This document shows positions 49,260 to 60,419 of a DNA stretch of 64,000 nt, one piece after another. A program made the position numbers and the translations under genes. The notes under the pieces are model-generated. The model was not told the origin of the DNA. It did no database searches and was given only the letters and a program-made list of their open reading frames with translations. Numbering within the stretch: the stretch's first letter is position 1; every line of letters starts with the position of its first letter. This DNA is from Drosophila persimilis (Eukaryota; Arthropoda; Insecta; Diptera; Drosophilidae), in contig NW_020825706.1 in NCBI RefSeq assembly GCF_003286085.1, forward strand, positions 496,001 to 560,000. Direction: 5' to 3'.

Positions 49260-50670
49260 GAAGCGATAGAGTCATTAGCGATAGAGCACAAGATCGATTC
49301 AAGCCTGTATTCGAAGGCGATAGACGAGCTGCAAGAAGTGATTGATCAAGACTGAAATTAAGGGCAGGCATTGCTTGTGCCCTAATGCAAGCGAGGCTTC
49401 GACAAGAGCGCGACAGATCCAGAGACCGAGAGCGAAAGCGGGGGCGAGAGTGGAGCGAGAGCGAGAGCGGGAGCGAGTGCGAAGAAAAAAAAGAAAGACG
49501 CGAAATGAAGACAAGAAAGAGCGGCTGCCGTCGGCGAGAATATATGTAAATATACATAAGTACATACATACATACATATGTATGTATGCGGATGACAAAG
49601 TGGGCAACGCAAATAACAAACAATGTGAGATTTTACTCTACTGCTGCACCACTGGCTATAATCAAGGGATCAATTTTGAATTATTGAGCTGCTTAACGCA
49701 GCAGAGATCTTGGGAATTAATGAAACTAGAAACAATGAAACTAGAATCACTTTAAGAATCACTAGTTGGACTTTAAGCAGAACAACCATATATTCCAGTC
49801 AGACAAGTGGGAAAAATACTTTCCAGTTGGCTTTCCCTCTAGACAATATCCGGATAGTTTTTCCGTTTACCACAAGCCAATTTCCCTGCTTTTAAATTGA
49901 GTGGCCAGCCGAAAAGATGCCTGCCCTTTAATTGAGCTGCCAGCCGAAAAGTATGCTACAAGATTAATCAACTTTCTTATGCAAGGAACTACCCCCCACA
50001 ACAGAAATCTCCATTACCTCCTCTGCTCTGCTCTGCTCTGGCATATTTATGGCCAGTTAATATTGAAATTCTTCAACTTAATTGTTGTGAGTGCAGTGAA
50101 AGGGGGATAAAAGCTGGTTCTCGATATTAATAAGCGTTGAGTACGTGCGTGCCATAAATAAAAGTGCACATTCCGACGGGTAAATAGAGTGAGACACGGC
50201 GTAAAAAAAAACAAGAAGCAACCTGGCGAGAGATGAGATGAGATGATGGGGAAAATGGCGATAAATGGAGGAGTTTTCCAGTAGTTGGCGCTGCCGCCCA
50301 CCTGTGTCGTGTGCAAAAATATGCATTTAATCCCGATGTGCATTTAATTAATGCTGAACGTAAATACTCTCCCACAAAAAGGGAGAGAGGCTTGGCTTGG
50401 CCCTTTTTTTTGTGTTGTAAATTTGCAGCCAATAAATTCAATTTAAGGCCCAACGGTGACAGCGAAAATGAAAAATTCAATTACATTCACACCACTCAGG
50501 GGATCATTACGATGCAATGCCCTTCAGATCTCAGGAAGGGTATATCTGATGGATTGCAGCATGTATTCCATTGATTGAACGCCTGACAGTACAGGGCATA
50601 TCCAAAGTCGACCAACCATTGCCTGGCATCCACTTTAATGTTTGCTCTTTGCTCTCTCTCTTTGTAACCG
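49260..50670. other. non-coding DNA upstream of the first visible Hs6st exon
   Basis: A GAGCGAGAGCGGGAGC-type purine run lies at 49430-49500 and TACATACA/TATGTATG runs at 49555-49588. CTGCTCTGCTCTG occurs near 50022-50038. No exon encoding a membrane anchor that could precede the Hs6st exon at 50674 is apparent. Confidence 0.5.
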
Positions 50671-50673
50671 CAG

Positions 50674-53600
50674 GTATGCGCCCTATCCAAACGCGCCGTG
50701 ATACTCCAGTCCTCGGATATCCTTGCCTATAATGAGCTCCCACTCCATCAGGCCAATAGCATTACCAACAACAACAACAATGCCAACAGCAACAATTTGG
50801 GAGCGCTGGGCGGCATTACGGCCATGGCCTCGAGGGCATCTGCATCCGCACCGCAGAACATCATCGCCAATGCCGGACTGAGCTACGAGGATGTGCTCAA
50901 CGATGATTTCCAGTTCGATATGGATGGCCACGATGTGATGGTCTTTCTGCACATCCAGAAAACGGGCGGCACCTCCTTTGGCCGCCATTTGGTCAGGGAC
51001 TTGGACCTAAAAGTGAGTCTGAAAGCCTCTAATCTGTGGCCCCTCTTCCATTAACCCTATTTTCTCGTGTCCCGTAGCGGCCCTGCGAGTGTCAGCGACA
51101 GAGAAAACGCTGCTATTGCTTCCGGCCGCATCGGAACGAGAACTGGCTCTTCTCGCGCTACTCCACGGGCTGGAAGTGCGGCCTCCACGCCGACTGGACC
51201 GAGCTGACGAGCTGCGTGGACGTGGAGCTGGACAAGAACGAGGGCGAGACGGCCAAGCGTCGGTACTTTTACATATCGCTGCTCCGTGAGCCCATCTCCC
51301 GCTACATGTCCGAGTACCGCCATGTGCGGCGCGGCGCCACCTGGAAGGGATCGCGCCACTGGTGCCTGGGGCGACAGGCCTCCGCCGCTGAGCTGCCAGC
51401 CTGCTACAAGGGCAAGGACTGGCTGGACGTCGATCTCGATCAGTTTGCCGGCTGCGAGTCGAATCTGGCGGCCAATCGGCAGACCCGCATGCTCGCGGAT
51501 CTGGCCCTGGTCGGCTGCTACAACAAGTCCTCGATGCCAGCCCACGAACGGGATCGGGTGATGCTGGCCAGCGCCAAGCGCAATTTGGCTGCCATGGCCT
51601 ATTTTGGACTGACTGAATATCAAAAGGTTGCCCTATCACACGCAGATCTCTGAGCCGAAGTTTAACGTTGAATGTACTCTCCCTTTCCAGATGTCCCAAT
51701 ATATATTTGAGGAGACCTTTAACCTGCGCTTTGCCATACCCTTTGAGCAGCACAACACTACCATTTCGGCGACAGCCGTATCCAATCTGCGAGCGGACCA
51801 GAAGCGTCGCATCGAGAAGCTCAACGGCCTGGACATAGAGCTGTATGTCTTTGCCAAGAATTTGCTGTTTCAACGGTGAGTGCCATAAATCAGAGGGGAT
51901 CTTTCACAAGATAATTGGCTTATGTGCCGCTAGTATATCCTATGTCCTTCTCCATCTGTAGTCTGTAGTCTGTAGTCGTAGTTACAACACGTTTTTCTGG
52001 TCATGAAACCTGAACAGCAGAACATCAGTCCGGTTCTTTCTGCGCATCGGGATGTCGGAGCGTCTGGGCCGTAGGTCGATGACTCAGACTCCTTTTGTAT
52101 CCCAAGAGGGTGCCAGGAGAACCCTTTGACATGGACGGGGCCCAGGCCCTATGGGTCTTTGCCTTTGTGTTGACATCGGTTCAGCCAAAGGTTAGGGAAA
52201 TTGAATGGATCCCATGGTGGTGCCATCATTAGATCGCATTACTTTTTAGCGGCATTGCCATGAACATCGGTTATGCACGAGCAGGCCTGGGAAAATGATC
52301 TTGCAGAAGGTAGCAACACCTTCTTCAATAAAGGGAAAATCATCATTAGGCCAGAACATCATTTATATTACTTTTGGGTCTTTTGTTCAAAGACCGTATT
52401 ATTGTAAAAGTGTTTTGGGTTTCAGGAAGAAGTTCCAGAACTTTAATTCTGTTTTATTCCAAGTTTAAGCAAAGTCTATCAAAATCCCCTTAGGGATGGA
52501 TCCTGACTTCCTCTCGTCCGTCTCCTGCACAGCTGTGTGTGTGTATGTTTGTGTCCCACCCAGAATTCTATGCTTCCTTGATTTGGAACCCTAGAATTAT
52601 CACCTTTCTGTTGCTGGAATATTCCATTGTTGGGCATTAAAGAAACAACCAGCTGAGCAGTTGGCAGTTGAGGGAAAAAGGGACGGGGACACGCCGCCTG
52701 CTTGCCACAGGATCAGCAGGATGTCATAGATGGGATCGGTGCTCGATTAGCTAACTCCCTCGCGTGATCAAGGCAAATCAATTTGCCTCTGAAGCTCTCT
52801 GGCTCTCTGTCTCATGAATTTTCCACGCAATTCAATTCCATTCAATGCGCATGGGCGCACGGCCCGCCCATTTCCCTCGTCACATTTACGCATTTTCCTT
52901 CCAATTATGCGGGCATCGGATTTCGTATCAAATTAACAAATTTATGCTGGCTGCCAGCTGTATGTAGTTCTGGCGTTGGAGCTAACGGCCATCAAGCCAT
53001 AGACCAATCCTCGCTACTCCAGTATATATCCTGCAGGATCAGACAGATGGGAGTGCGAGTGCGAGTGCCTCTTCTTGCCAGACAGCGGCGGCGCACACAT
53101 TTCCTATATACACTCCTGCAGGAGTAAGGGAATGCGGAACCCCTGAACTCTCGTATCTGCTGCCCCTGCCTCTGCCTTATATATATATTTACCCCCACCC
53201 GTACCCCCTGTGAACCCTCCTTGTCTTTGGACTACAATTGCAACATTTGCGCGCGCTAAAAGTAAAAAAAAAAACTACCATATTCTATAGTTCACAAATG
53301 CGATGCCGACGTCTTGACAAACACATAGATAAGGACTGCGGCGCGGCGTCTAAGGATAAGGAATTGTGGCACGAACCACCACCAAAACAAGCAGAGCGTA
53401 ATAAATCTTTGGCAGGAGCCACAACGACTATGGAATACTCTTGAAAGTGCGCTGTGATATCAAGGGGAACAGGGAACGGGGTATAATATATGTATCTATA
53501 AACGGGCAAGCCACCTACGGGAGTGCGCTTAGCTTCTGAGTAAAATATGGGACAACGACGACGACCCAAAACTTTTTTATATAGTAGGGAGTTGATCTAA

Positions 53601-56600
53601 AACTATCACTGTTCTTGAAGGGAATTCTTTAGGGGATGATTAATAATTGTAATTATTTTTTTATCTCTCAAAGAAGAAAGACTAAACTGTTGGAATAAAT
53701 ACAGAATTATTTATCAGTAATATAAATAATTGTATCTATAAATCCTTACTCCTAGAAAAGGTTTAATTTCTATCGGAATTAATACAGAATTATTTATCTT
53801 TAATATAAATCATTTGGTCTAGAAATCCTTACTCCTAGAAAAAGTATAAATCTGTGATATTCTATAACAATATCACCTGACAATTTGTTCTCTGTATAAA
53901 GATCTATACAGAATAGCCGGCTATCTACCATTAAATATATATTGAATGAAATCCGGATAACTAAGGGCCATATGGCCTATGCGTGGACCCGCTGAGGGCC
54001 GTCCGGGTTAACATAACCTAAATTAAATATTCGATGTGTATGAAAACAATACATCTATGCACTAGAATCAGCTATCATACCTTTACTATCATAAAAAGGG
54101 CAGTACTGTTATTCTGTTCATAGATTTATCATACACGCACTGCTCATTTCTCCAGCCACCAAACTTCCTAAGAAACACGGAGATACCCCACCTGGCATAG
54201 GGTATACCAAAGCCACAGAGGTGAGAGACAACGACAAATGCACTGCAGGAACAACAACAAAGAAGGATCACTTCCACGACGCGACACGACGCGACACGAC
54301 GACGACCCTTTGCCCGTTCCGATTGTCGGGGGTTGTTCTTCGGTACCAATACCTCTGTGCATTTCTCCCCCTCCTCGCCGTCGGCCCTGCCTCGGCTCGC
54401 TTCGCGGGGTCTGCCTCTGCGCCGGCGCAACGACAGGGAATTCAGATAGGTTTTGACAGCGGAACGCGTAGGTACAGACATTGAGAGAGTGAGAGCAACG
54501 GGTAGAAACGGGAAAGCGGGATATTATTGTAGTGTAGAGAACAGACCACGAATTACAGAGAACAGGAAACAGAAAACACTCAAAATTGAAACGGACAGAT
54601 TTGTTAAACAGAAATTAAAAGTTAAAGTTGTGTTTATGTTTGATTATTGAGTTTTTGTTATTGCTAAAAGTTAAACGAAAGTTATTTATGAGACGTTAAG
54701 CAAAAACAAACCAAAAAAAACAAAAGAGAATCGTGCAAAGCCATAACAAAGTTAGGCAAAAGACAGCAGCCAGAATGTCCTTCTCCAAGGCCAAGTTGAA
54801 GCGTTTCAATGATGTGGATGTGGCCCTGTGCGCCTCGCCAGCTGCCTCCAACAGCTCTGCCGGTTCCACGGGCAGTGCCACGCCCACAACAGCTGCTGCG
54901 GCCGCCGCAGCCGCCACTGTGGCGGCCAATCCGGCACCCGTGCAGCCGGAGCGCAAGGAGCAGATCGAAAAGTTCTTCAAGGATGCGGTGCGCTTTGCCT
55001 CCAGCTCGAAGGAGGCCAAGGAGTTTGCCATTCCCAAGGAGGACAAAAAGTCCAAGGGTCTGCGTCTGTTCAGGACCCCATCGTTGCCGCAGCGTCTGCG
55101 CTTCCGTCCGGCGCCCAGCCACACGGAGGCACCCGCCAGCGGAGCCTCCACGGCGGCCTCCACGCCCCTGCACTCGGCCACCACGACGCCCGTGAAGGAG
55201 GCCAAGTCCGCCAATCGGCTGAAGGGCAAGGAGGCTCTGCAGCAGGAGATCCGTCACAAGAACGAGCTGATCGAGAGCCAGTTGAGCCAGCTGGATGTGC
55301 TGCGCCGTCACGTGGAGCAGCTGAAGGAGGCGGAGGTGAAGCTGAGGGAGGAGCACGAGCAGGCGGTGGCCAAGACGGAGCAGCTGATCGAGGCCCTGTC
55401 CAGCGAGAACCACTCGCACAAGGAGCGCAACGAGCAGCTGAGCCTGGAGCACACCCAGCTGGTGGAACGCCTGGCCGCCATGGAGCTGGCCCTGCACCAG
55501 CAGCGGGAGGAGCACGAGCGCCATGTGGACACGCTGATCGCCGAGAGCGAGGCCCTGCGGCTGGCCAACGAGCAGCTGCAGCAGACCAGCGAGGATCAGA
55601 TGGTCGAGCAGAACCTGCTGAATGTCCAGCTGAGTGCCCTGCAGGCGGATGTGGCCCTGGCCAAGGAGCGGTGCAGCAAGGAGCAGCAGAAGACGGCCCA
55701 GAACATCGAGTTGATCGAGAATCTGCAGAAGAACAATGCCTCCCTGCTGGCCGACGTGACACAGCTGAAGGAGCAGATCGAGCTGGATGCCCTGGCCTAT
55801 GCCCAGGAGGCCAAGAGCAGCCACTCCGAGCAGGAGTGCCTCCGTGTGGAGCGCAACACTCTGAAGAACGATCTGGCCAACAAGTGCACCCTGATCCGCT
55901 CCCTGCAGGACGAGCTGCTGGACAAGAACTGCGAGATCGATGCCCACTGCGACACCATTCGGCAGCTGTGCCGCGAGCAGGCCCGCCAGACGGAGCAACA
56001 GCAGGCGGTGGCCAAGGTGCAGCAGCAGGTGGAGAACGACATGGAGAGCGCCGTCGAGCGGGAGAAGAGCTACTGGCGGGCGGAGCTGGACAAGCGCCAG
56101 AAGCTAGCCGAGAACGAGCTGATCAAGATCGAGCTGGAGAAGCAGGACGTGATGGTCCTGCTGGAGACCACCAACGACATGTTGCGGCAGCGCGACGAGA
56201 AGCTGCAGAAGTGCGAGGAGCAGCTGCGCAACGGCATCGACTACTACATCCAGCTGAGCGACGCACTGCAGCAGCAGCTGGTCCAGCTGAAGCAGGACAT
56301 GGCCAAGACCATCACCGAGAAGTACAACTACCAGCTGACGCTGACCAACACCCGGTCCACGGTGAACATCCTGATGGAGCGGCTCAAGAAGTCCGATGCC
56401 GATGTGGAGCAGTTCAAGGCGGAGCTGGAGTCCGTGCAGCTGGCCAAGGGCGCCCTCGAGCAGAGCTACCTGGGCCTGCAGGCCGATGCGGAGCAGCTGC
56501 GCCAGCAGCTGACCGAATCCCAGGAGGCGCTGAATGCCCTGCGGTCCTCGTCGCAGACGCTGCAGAGCGAGGTATCGTTGAAGGAGTCGATGCTCCATGA

Positions 56601-58536
56601 GCTGCTTGCCGGCGAGGCGGAGACCCTGGCCAAATTCAATAAGATTGCTAACTCGTTCCAGGAGCGTATCGACGGCGACGCTCAGATGGCCCACTACTAC
56701 GAGCTGCAGCGCAAGGACGAGACCCGCGAGGCCTACATGGCGGACATGAAGAAGGCCCTGGACGAGTTCGCCACCGTCCTGCAGTTCGCCCAACTGGAGC
56801 TCGACAACAAGGAGCAGATGCTCGTGAAAGTGCGCGAGGAGTGCGAGCAGCTGAAGCTCGAGAACATTGCCCTCAAGTCGAAGCAGCCGGCATCCGTGTC
56901 GATGCTCACGACGCCCAGCAAGGCCAACAAGCCGAACACCACCGATCTGGAGAAGATCGAGGATCTGCTCATCGACTCGGAGCTGCGGGCCGAGTGCGAC
57001 AAAATCACCTCGTGGCTGCTCAACTCCTCGGAGAAGTGTGTGCGCCAGGACAGCAGCAACGAGATCAGCGAGCTGCTCTCCTGCAAGTCCTCGCCACGCC
57101 CACAGCGCACGCCCAAGGTGGCCACGCCGCACAGTCCGCGCACCCCACGCACCCCACGCACACCACGCACCCCCCGATCCGCGGCCGGCACTCCCAAGAA
57201 GACAGTGCTGTTCCCCGGCAAGGAGAACGTGCCCAGTCCGCCCCAGAAGCAGGTGCTCAAGGCACGAAACATCTAGGCTATCCATCCCCTCCTCACCTTC
57301 TACCCCTACATTCTATATATCCTATATACGAGTACTATTTCTATTATAAATTATACGTTAGCTAAGATCTGATTCAAAATACATAAACATCGTTGCATAC
57401 AACACAAGAACGAGTTCTTTTCCTTCTTTGATTTTGCTGCGTGATGGCATTTTCCCAGGCCGGAAGTAGGCCTGAAGGATGGGGCGGGGGGGGTTGAAGA
57501 TGAACCACCCGGATCGACCAGTTGGATAACCATCTTGCGACGCTGATTGCGCACACGTGAGACTTGTGCGCGCGGTGCCAGTCCTGTTCACTCGATGGGA
57601 ACCCCCGACAGGCGCGCTCACCTCCTCAGGCGGAACGAGGAAACGACGCAACGAAATGTGCAGCTGCGCCTGCGCCCCATCTTCAGGGGTGGGTTGGCCT
57701 AACGTCTTGAGCACGGAACCGAGAAAATACCCATGCACCACCACCACCACCAGCACCAGCACCACTCCAACCATCCATCCCGTCCCTCCATCGGTAGCCT
57801 TGCAAGCTTGGGTTGGTTTTTGGGCCTGGAAAAAAGTGTTTCATTAACTGTGACTTGGGCCTGTTGACTGACGGGGTTTTTCCTCTTTTTTGCCTTCCCT
57901 CAAAAAATCTTTTGGTGCCTGCCAAAGAGAACCTTTTGTCTTGGCCGGAACAATGCTGCGCTGCTTATGACCTTTGACATTTTTCTGCACTCACAATGCG
58001 CCAGGGGCAAGGCAAACGCTACGTACGAGAGTGTGTGTGTAAGTCTTGCCCAAGTCTTGGATTTATTTATTGTATACCGTACATACAGCTGTACTTTGAG
58101 GCAGCTGCATCCACAATTGACGGGGTTTTTACGGCAGGGCAGAGCAGGGTGCATACGTATGTGTATAAGAAAACATTCTATTGCGCATAAGTAAATTGAA
58201 CAGCTTTTGTAGGAAGCATGTAACAATGGATGGGATAGGAGGGAGGGTCGGTGTTGGTCCCGGTGGAAGGAAGTAAATCCAAACCCTGCGACAAAGACAA
58301 GTAGGGAAATGCGTAGATCCCAGGAAAACGTAGATTAAGGATTGTAAAAACTGTACCCTACCTGAGTGAATATTAATTATGGTGTTATTTCTCTTTACAG
58401 TTTCGAACATCTGAAGGCAAAGGACACCAACTTCGAGCAGCGGTACGCCAACCTCGGGAACATCTACTTCAAGCAGGGCGTCACGGAATTCAATTGGGAC
58501 AGCAACGTGGATGATGCGCTCAGCACGGATCATTGA
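50674..58536 (+). CDS. Hs6st: heparan sulfate 6-O-sulfotransferase (5' exon not found)
   Basis: Coding exons: 50674-51012, 51078-51626, 51691-51875 and 58401-58536, giving 402 aa in one frame. The enzyme moves sulfate from PAPS to the 6-O position of glucosamine in heparan sulfate, in the Golgi, which affects FGF and other growth-factor signalling. The PAPS 5'-phosphosulfate loop is visible as FLHIQKTGGTSFGRHLVRDL and the 3'-phosphate site as LREPISRYMSEYRHVR; CFRPHRNENW and AYFGLTEYQ are also typical of HS6STs. An in-frame stop before the acceptor at 50674 and a frame starting VCALSKRAV show that an upstream exon with the short cytosolic tail and membrane anchor is missing; by family length about 30-40 residues. 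The N-terminal stem has an insect-style Asn run. The third visible exon-intron junction uses a weak GTTGCC donor at 51627. The last intron, 6.5 kb, contains a complete unrelated gene on the same strand. Confidence 0.93.
51876..54770. other. Hs6st last intron, left part, plus leader of the nested gene
   Basis: Starts with the GTGAGT donor. The first 2.6 kb is non-coding with a direct repeat at 53692-53850. From about 54240 the GC content rises, and GACGCGACAC runs occur at 54277-54300. The 5' leader and promoter of the nested coiled-coil gene probably lie at 54300-54774, but no TATA box or clear initiator is visible. Confidence 0.5.
53692..53850 (+). repeat. direct repeat, two copies of about 83 bp
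   Basis: Copies start at 53692 and 53775 with GGAAT(A/T)AATACAGAATTATT, followed by TATAAAT.ATT, then AAATCCTTACTCCTAGAAAA. The two are closely similar. Confidence 0.85.
54775..57276 (+). CDS. HMMR/RHAMM-like coiled-coil protein, 833 aa, nested in Hs6st intron
   Basis: One uninterrupted exon. The frame is open upstream, but the first ATG is at 54775. The N-terminus MSFSKAKLKRFND closely recalls the start of vertebrate HMMR (RHAMM), a microtubule- and spindle-associated protein. Residues 30-140 are low complexity (Ala, Ser, Pro), with an FRTPSLPQRLRF segment. Residues about 143-705 form a long, nearly continuous coiled coil rich in Glu, Gln and Leu. A short predicted helix (about 727-755, IEDLLIDSELRAECDKI) follows. 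The last 60 residues carry many S/T-P-R/K sites, a TPR tripeptide repeated four times (790-801) and KENVP (816-820), a KEN box, the usual APC/C-Cdh1 degron. I infer a mitotic spindle or centrosome role with cell-cycle control by CDK and the APC/C. A dependent relation with Hs6st is not implied. Codon use is strongly GC-biased, like the Hs6st exons. No canonical AATAAA follows closely; AATACA at 57378 is a candidate. Confidence 0.88.
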   Translation: MSFSKAKLKRFNDVDVALCASPAASNSSAGSTGSATPTTAAAAAAAATVAANPAPVQPERKEQIEKFFKDAVRFASSSKEAKEFAIPKEDKKSKGLRLFRTPSLPQRLRFRPAPSHTEAPASGASTAASTPLHSATTTPVKEAKSANRLKGKEALQQEIRHKNELIESQLSQLDVLRRHVEQLKEAEVKLREEHEQAVAKTEQLIEALSSENHSHKERNEQLSLEHTQLVERLAAMELALHQQREEHERHVDTLIAESEALRLANEQLQQTSEDQMVEQNLLNVQLSALQADVALAKERCSKEQQKTAQNIELIENLQKNNASLLADVTQLKEQIELDALAYAQEAKSSHSEQECLRVERNTLKNDLANKCTLIRSLQDELLDKNCEIDAHCDTIRQLCREQARQTEQQQAVAKVQQQVENDMESAVEREKSYWRAELDKRQKLAENELIKIELEKQDVMVLLETTNDMLRQRDEKLQKCEEQLRNGIDYYIQLSDALQQQLVQLKQDMAKTITEKYNYQLTLTNTRSTVNILMERLKKSDADVEQFKAELESVQLAKGALEQSYLGLQADAEQLRQQLTESQEALNALRSSSQTLQSEVSLKESMLHELLAGEAETLAKFNKIANSFQERIDGDAQMAHYYELQRKDETREAYMADMKKALDEFATVLQFAQLELDNKEQMLVKVREECEQLKLENIALKSKQPASVSMLTTPSKANKPNTTDLEKIEDLLIDSELRAECDKITSWLLNSSEKCVRQDSSNEISELLSCKSSPRPQRTPKVATPHSPRTPRTPRTPRTPRSAAGTPKKTVLFPGKENVPSPPQKQVLKARNI
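57280..58400. other. 3' region of the nested gene and right part of Hs6st intron
   Basis: No further coding exon. A CACCACCACCACCAGCACCAG run lies near 57737-57760. The Hs6st acceptor is TCTCTTTACAG at 58390-58400. Confidence 0.55.
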
Positions 58537-59245
58537 ACTCGAAACCAAATATTAATGTTTAGCCACTAGATTTAGTCAGACACCAACTCAACCACGAATA
58601 CAATATAGCAGAGTGAGGAGGAGGCAGCATAGACACAACCGAAGGACTTTACACTAGCGTCTAAGGATAATGTTAAGCCGTTTCGGCTTGTCTCATCTAA
58701 AACAAAAAACATGCACACACACACACACACACGCATATATGTATCTAAGAGCCCTACAAATAGTAAAGCAAAAATCTCCGTGTGCGCGTATTATAAATTT
58801 AAACCTAAGGCTACACTCAGAAATCTATGACCTATAACCGTACATACTCCTTGCTGATAAGTCGCACACACATACCATCGGACGAATTGTAAATACTTTT
58901 GCATAATGCATAATACGATATAATACCTACATATATATATTTTATAAATATGAATCGAGTTATGAGCCAGTGGGAGGGCAAACTCGAATTACATTTACAC
59001 TGTCACTGCGCATCGACTACACGCCATAAACTAGATTAATTAATTAGTTTTAGCATAGTGCTCTTTTGTTTTATTGTTATGCCAAGTCTCTGCAAAGCCA
59101 AATCCACACGTAGTCTAAGCGCGTAGTGCTTGGAAAAATGTTCTCGATCCAATGACGCATTTATTTTATTTAACTGCTTAGACAACCCCCAGACCTCTGT
59201 AAATACCGCAGAATACTCTTACAAAAATGATTCAAAATAAAACAA
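58537..59245 (+). other. Hs6st: Hs6st 3' untranslated region
   Basis: About 700 bp between the Hs6st stop and the AATAAA at 59236. It contains a CA microsatellite at about 58712-58732. The end is inferred from the poly(A) signal only. Confidence 0.5.
59236..59241 (+). terminator. poly(A) signal AATAAA, likely Hs6st
   Basis: AATAAA in the sequence CAAAATAAAACAAAAATC about 700 bp past the Hs6st stop. Other AATAAA words follow at 59418 and beyond, so a longer 3' end is possible. Confidence 0.45.
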
Positions 59246-60252
59246 AAATCAATTTTAACACGAGTAGAGAGGCGCACGTAACTGCTAATTTTATACAACT
59301 ATTGTTTTGCCAAACAATTGAATGGCAAAGTGAGTTGTTAGCTGACATAATTGTTTCAGACAATAATTAATTGGAGATCGACACCAAGCAAAACTCGATT
59401 GATTGAATGCGACATTTGAATAAACAAAGCCAACGAAATACATATACAACAAAGAAAATTGCATAAATCAAAACAAAAAACCACAACATAACCCTGGAAA
59501 ACCAAATGTAAAATATATTTCAAATATTGATTAATTAATTATGAGGCACGGCGCACAACAGTTGTGCCGTTTTATATAGCTACCAGAAGGGAAAATACCA
59601 TGACATTGAATAATTCAAGCATCAAGCATGTTTCATGTACATTTTCTTTAGCATTTTCACGAATTTGCAGTGAGAGAACCACACAATCAGCATAATAACA
59701 ACAAAGTAAACACCACACATACATGCAGGTCAAATTGAATAAAACAAATGAATCAATAAAATACACAACAGACATATCTATTTATTTGCGGGTCCATTTT
59801 CAAAACTTTCAGTTTAAAAAGGCGTTATTCATGTTTCTACATGAATTCTACATCATACTCAGCTCGTTAGCGCCCCCACCCTCTGCGGTACTTAAAAATA
59901 TAGCATACTTTCAGGCTGTCGCGGGAATATTGGGGCTCCTGTATGAATATATGAGTCCTGAACAAGGACTCCATATGTTCCCCCAATCATGGAAAGCCAG
60001 ATCGGTCGCTGCATAATTTAATTATTGTGGTGCTATTAGCTAAGACCCTAAGGACATACTTTCCCAGGACCTTGCGAATCTAGACTGTAGAATGACATCA
60101 AAATCTGGATTACGAAAATGAGGTAGATTTTTGGCAAATCTAACGATGCGAAAATCTCGAAATGCCACGCCCCGCTCGTCCCTTAAATAGTCAAGATGTT
60201 GACTACACAACTTGCGACCGCTCAAAACGTCGAAAACGGGAAATTTTAGGTC

Positions 60253-60419
60253 TGGGATACCAAGCGAACAGAAATCAGCAGCAAGCAACTTTAGCGATTG
60301 CAAACAAAATATGGTGCATACTTTTGGGGTTACAACGAATCGAGGGGGAAAAATAAATTTTTCATAAACGATTTTTCAGCGACCGACGTTCTGCTGATTT
60401 CTGTTCGCCTGGTATCCCA
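60253..60419. repeat. near-perfect 29-bp inverted repeat around a 109-bp spacer
   Basis: The left arm 60253-60281 starts TGGGATACCAAGCGAACAG and ends AAATCAGCAG. The right arm 60391-60419 is its reverse complement with one mismatch (A for G at the eleventh base). Weaker complementarity continues outside the arms (CTCAAAAC ... GTTTTGAG). It may be a small foldback element or an RNA hairpin. It sits between the Hs6st 3' end and the transporter promoter. Confidence 0.85.

Noticed and set aside
49382-49512. Arg/Glu-rich coding potential in a GAGCGAGAGC run
   Set aside because: This is a simple purine repeat that encodes Arg/Glu in any frame; no gene structure surrounds it.
51007-51873. 288-codon minus-strand frame opposite Hs6st exons
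   Set aside because: It overlaps the sulfotransferase exons antisense and runs through their introns; it is a composition shadow.
54682-55998. 438-codon open frame on the minus strand, rich in Leu and Gln
   Set aside because: It is antisense to the GC-rich coiled-coil gene; a leucine/glutamine-rich shadow is expected opposite Gln/Leu/Glu codons.
54828-56600. 590-codon frame in +3 relative to the coiled-coil gene
   Set aside because: It is a Gly/Ala/Arg-rich frame caused by GC-biased third positions of the real gene; the other frame has the natural coiled-coil pattern, ATG and KEN box.
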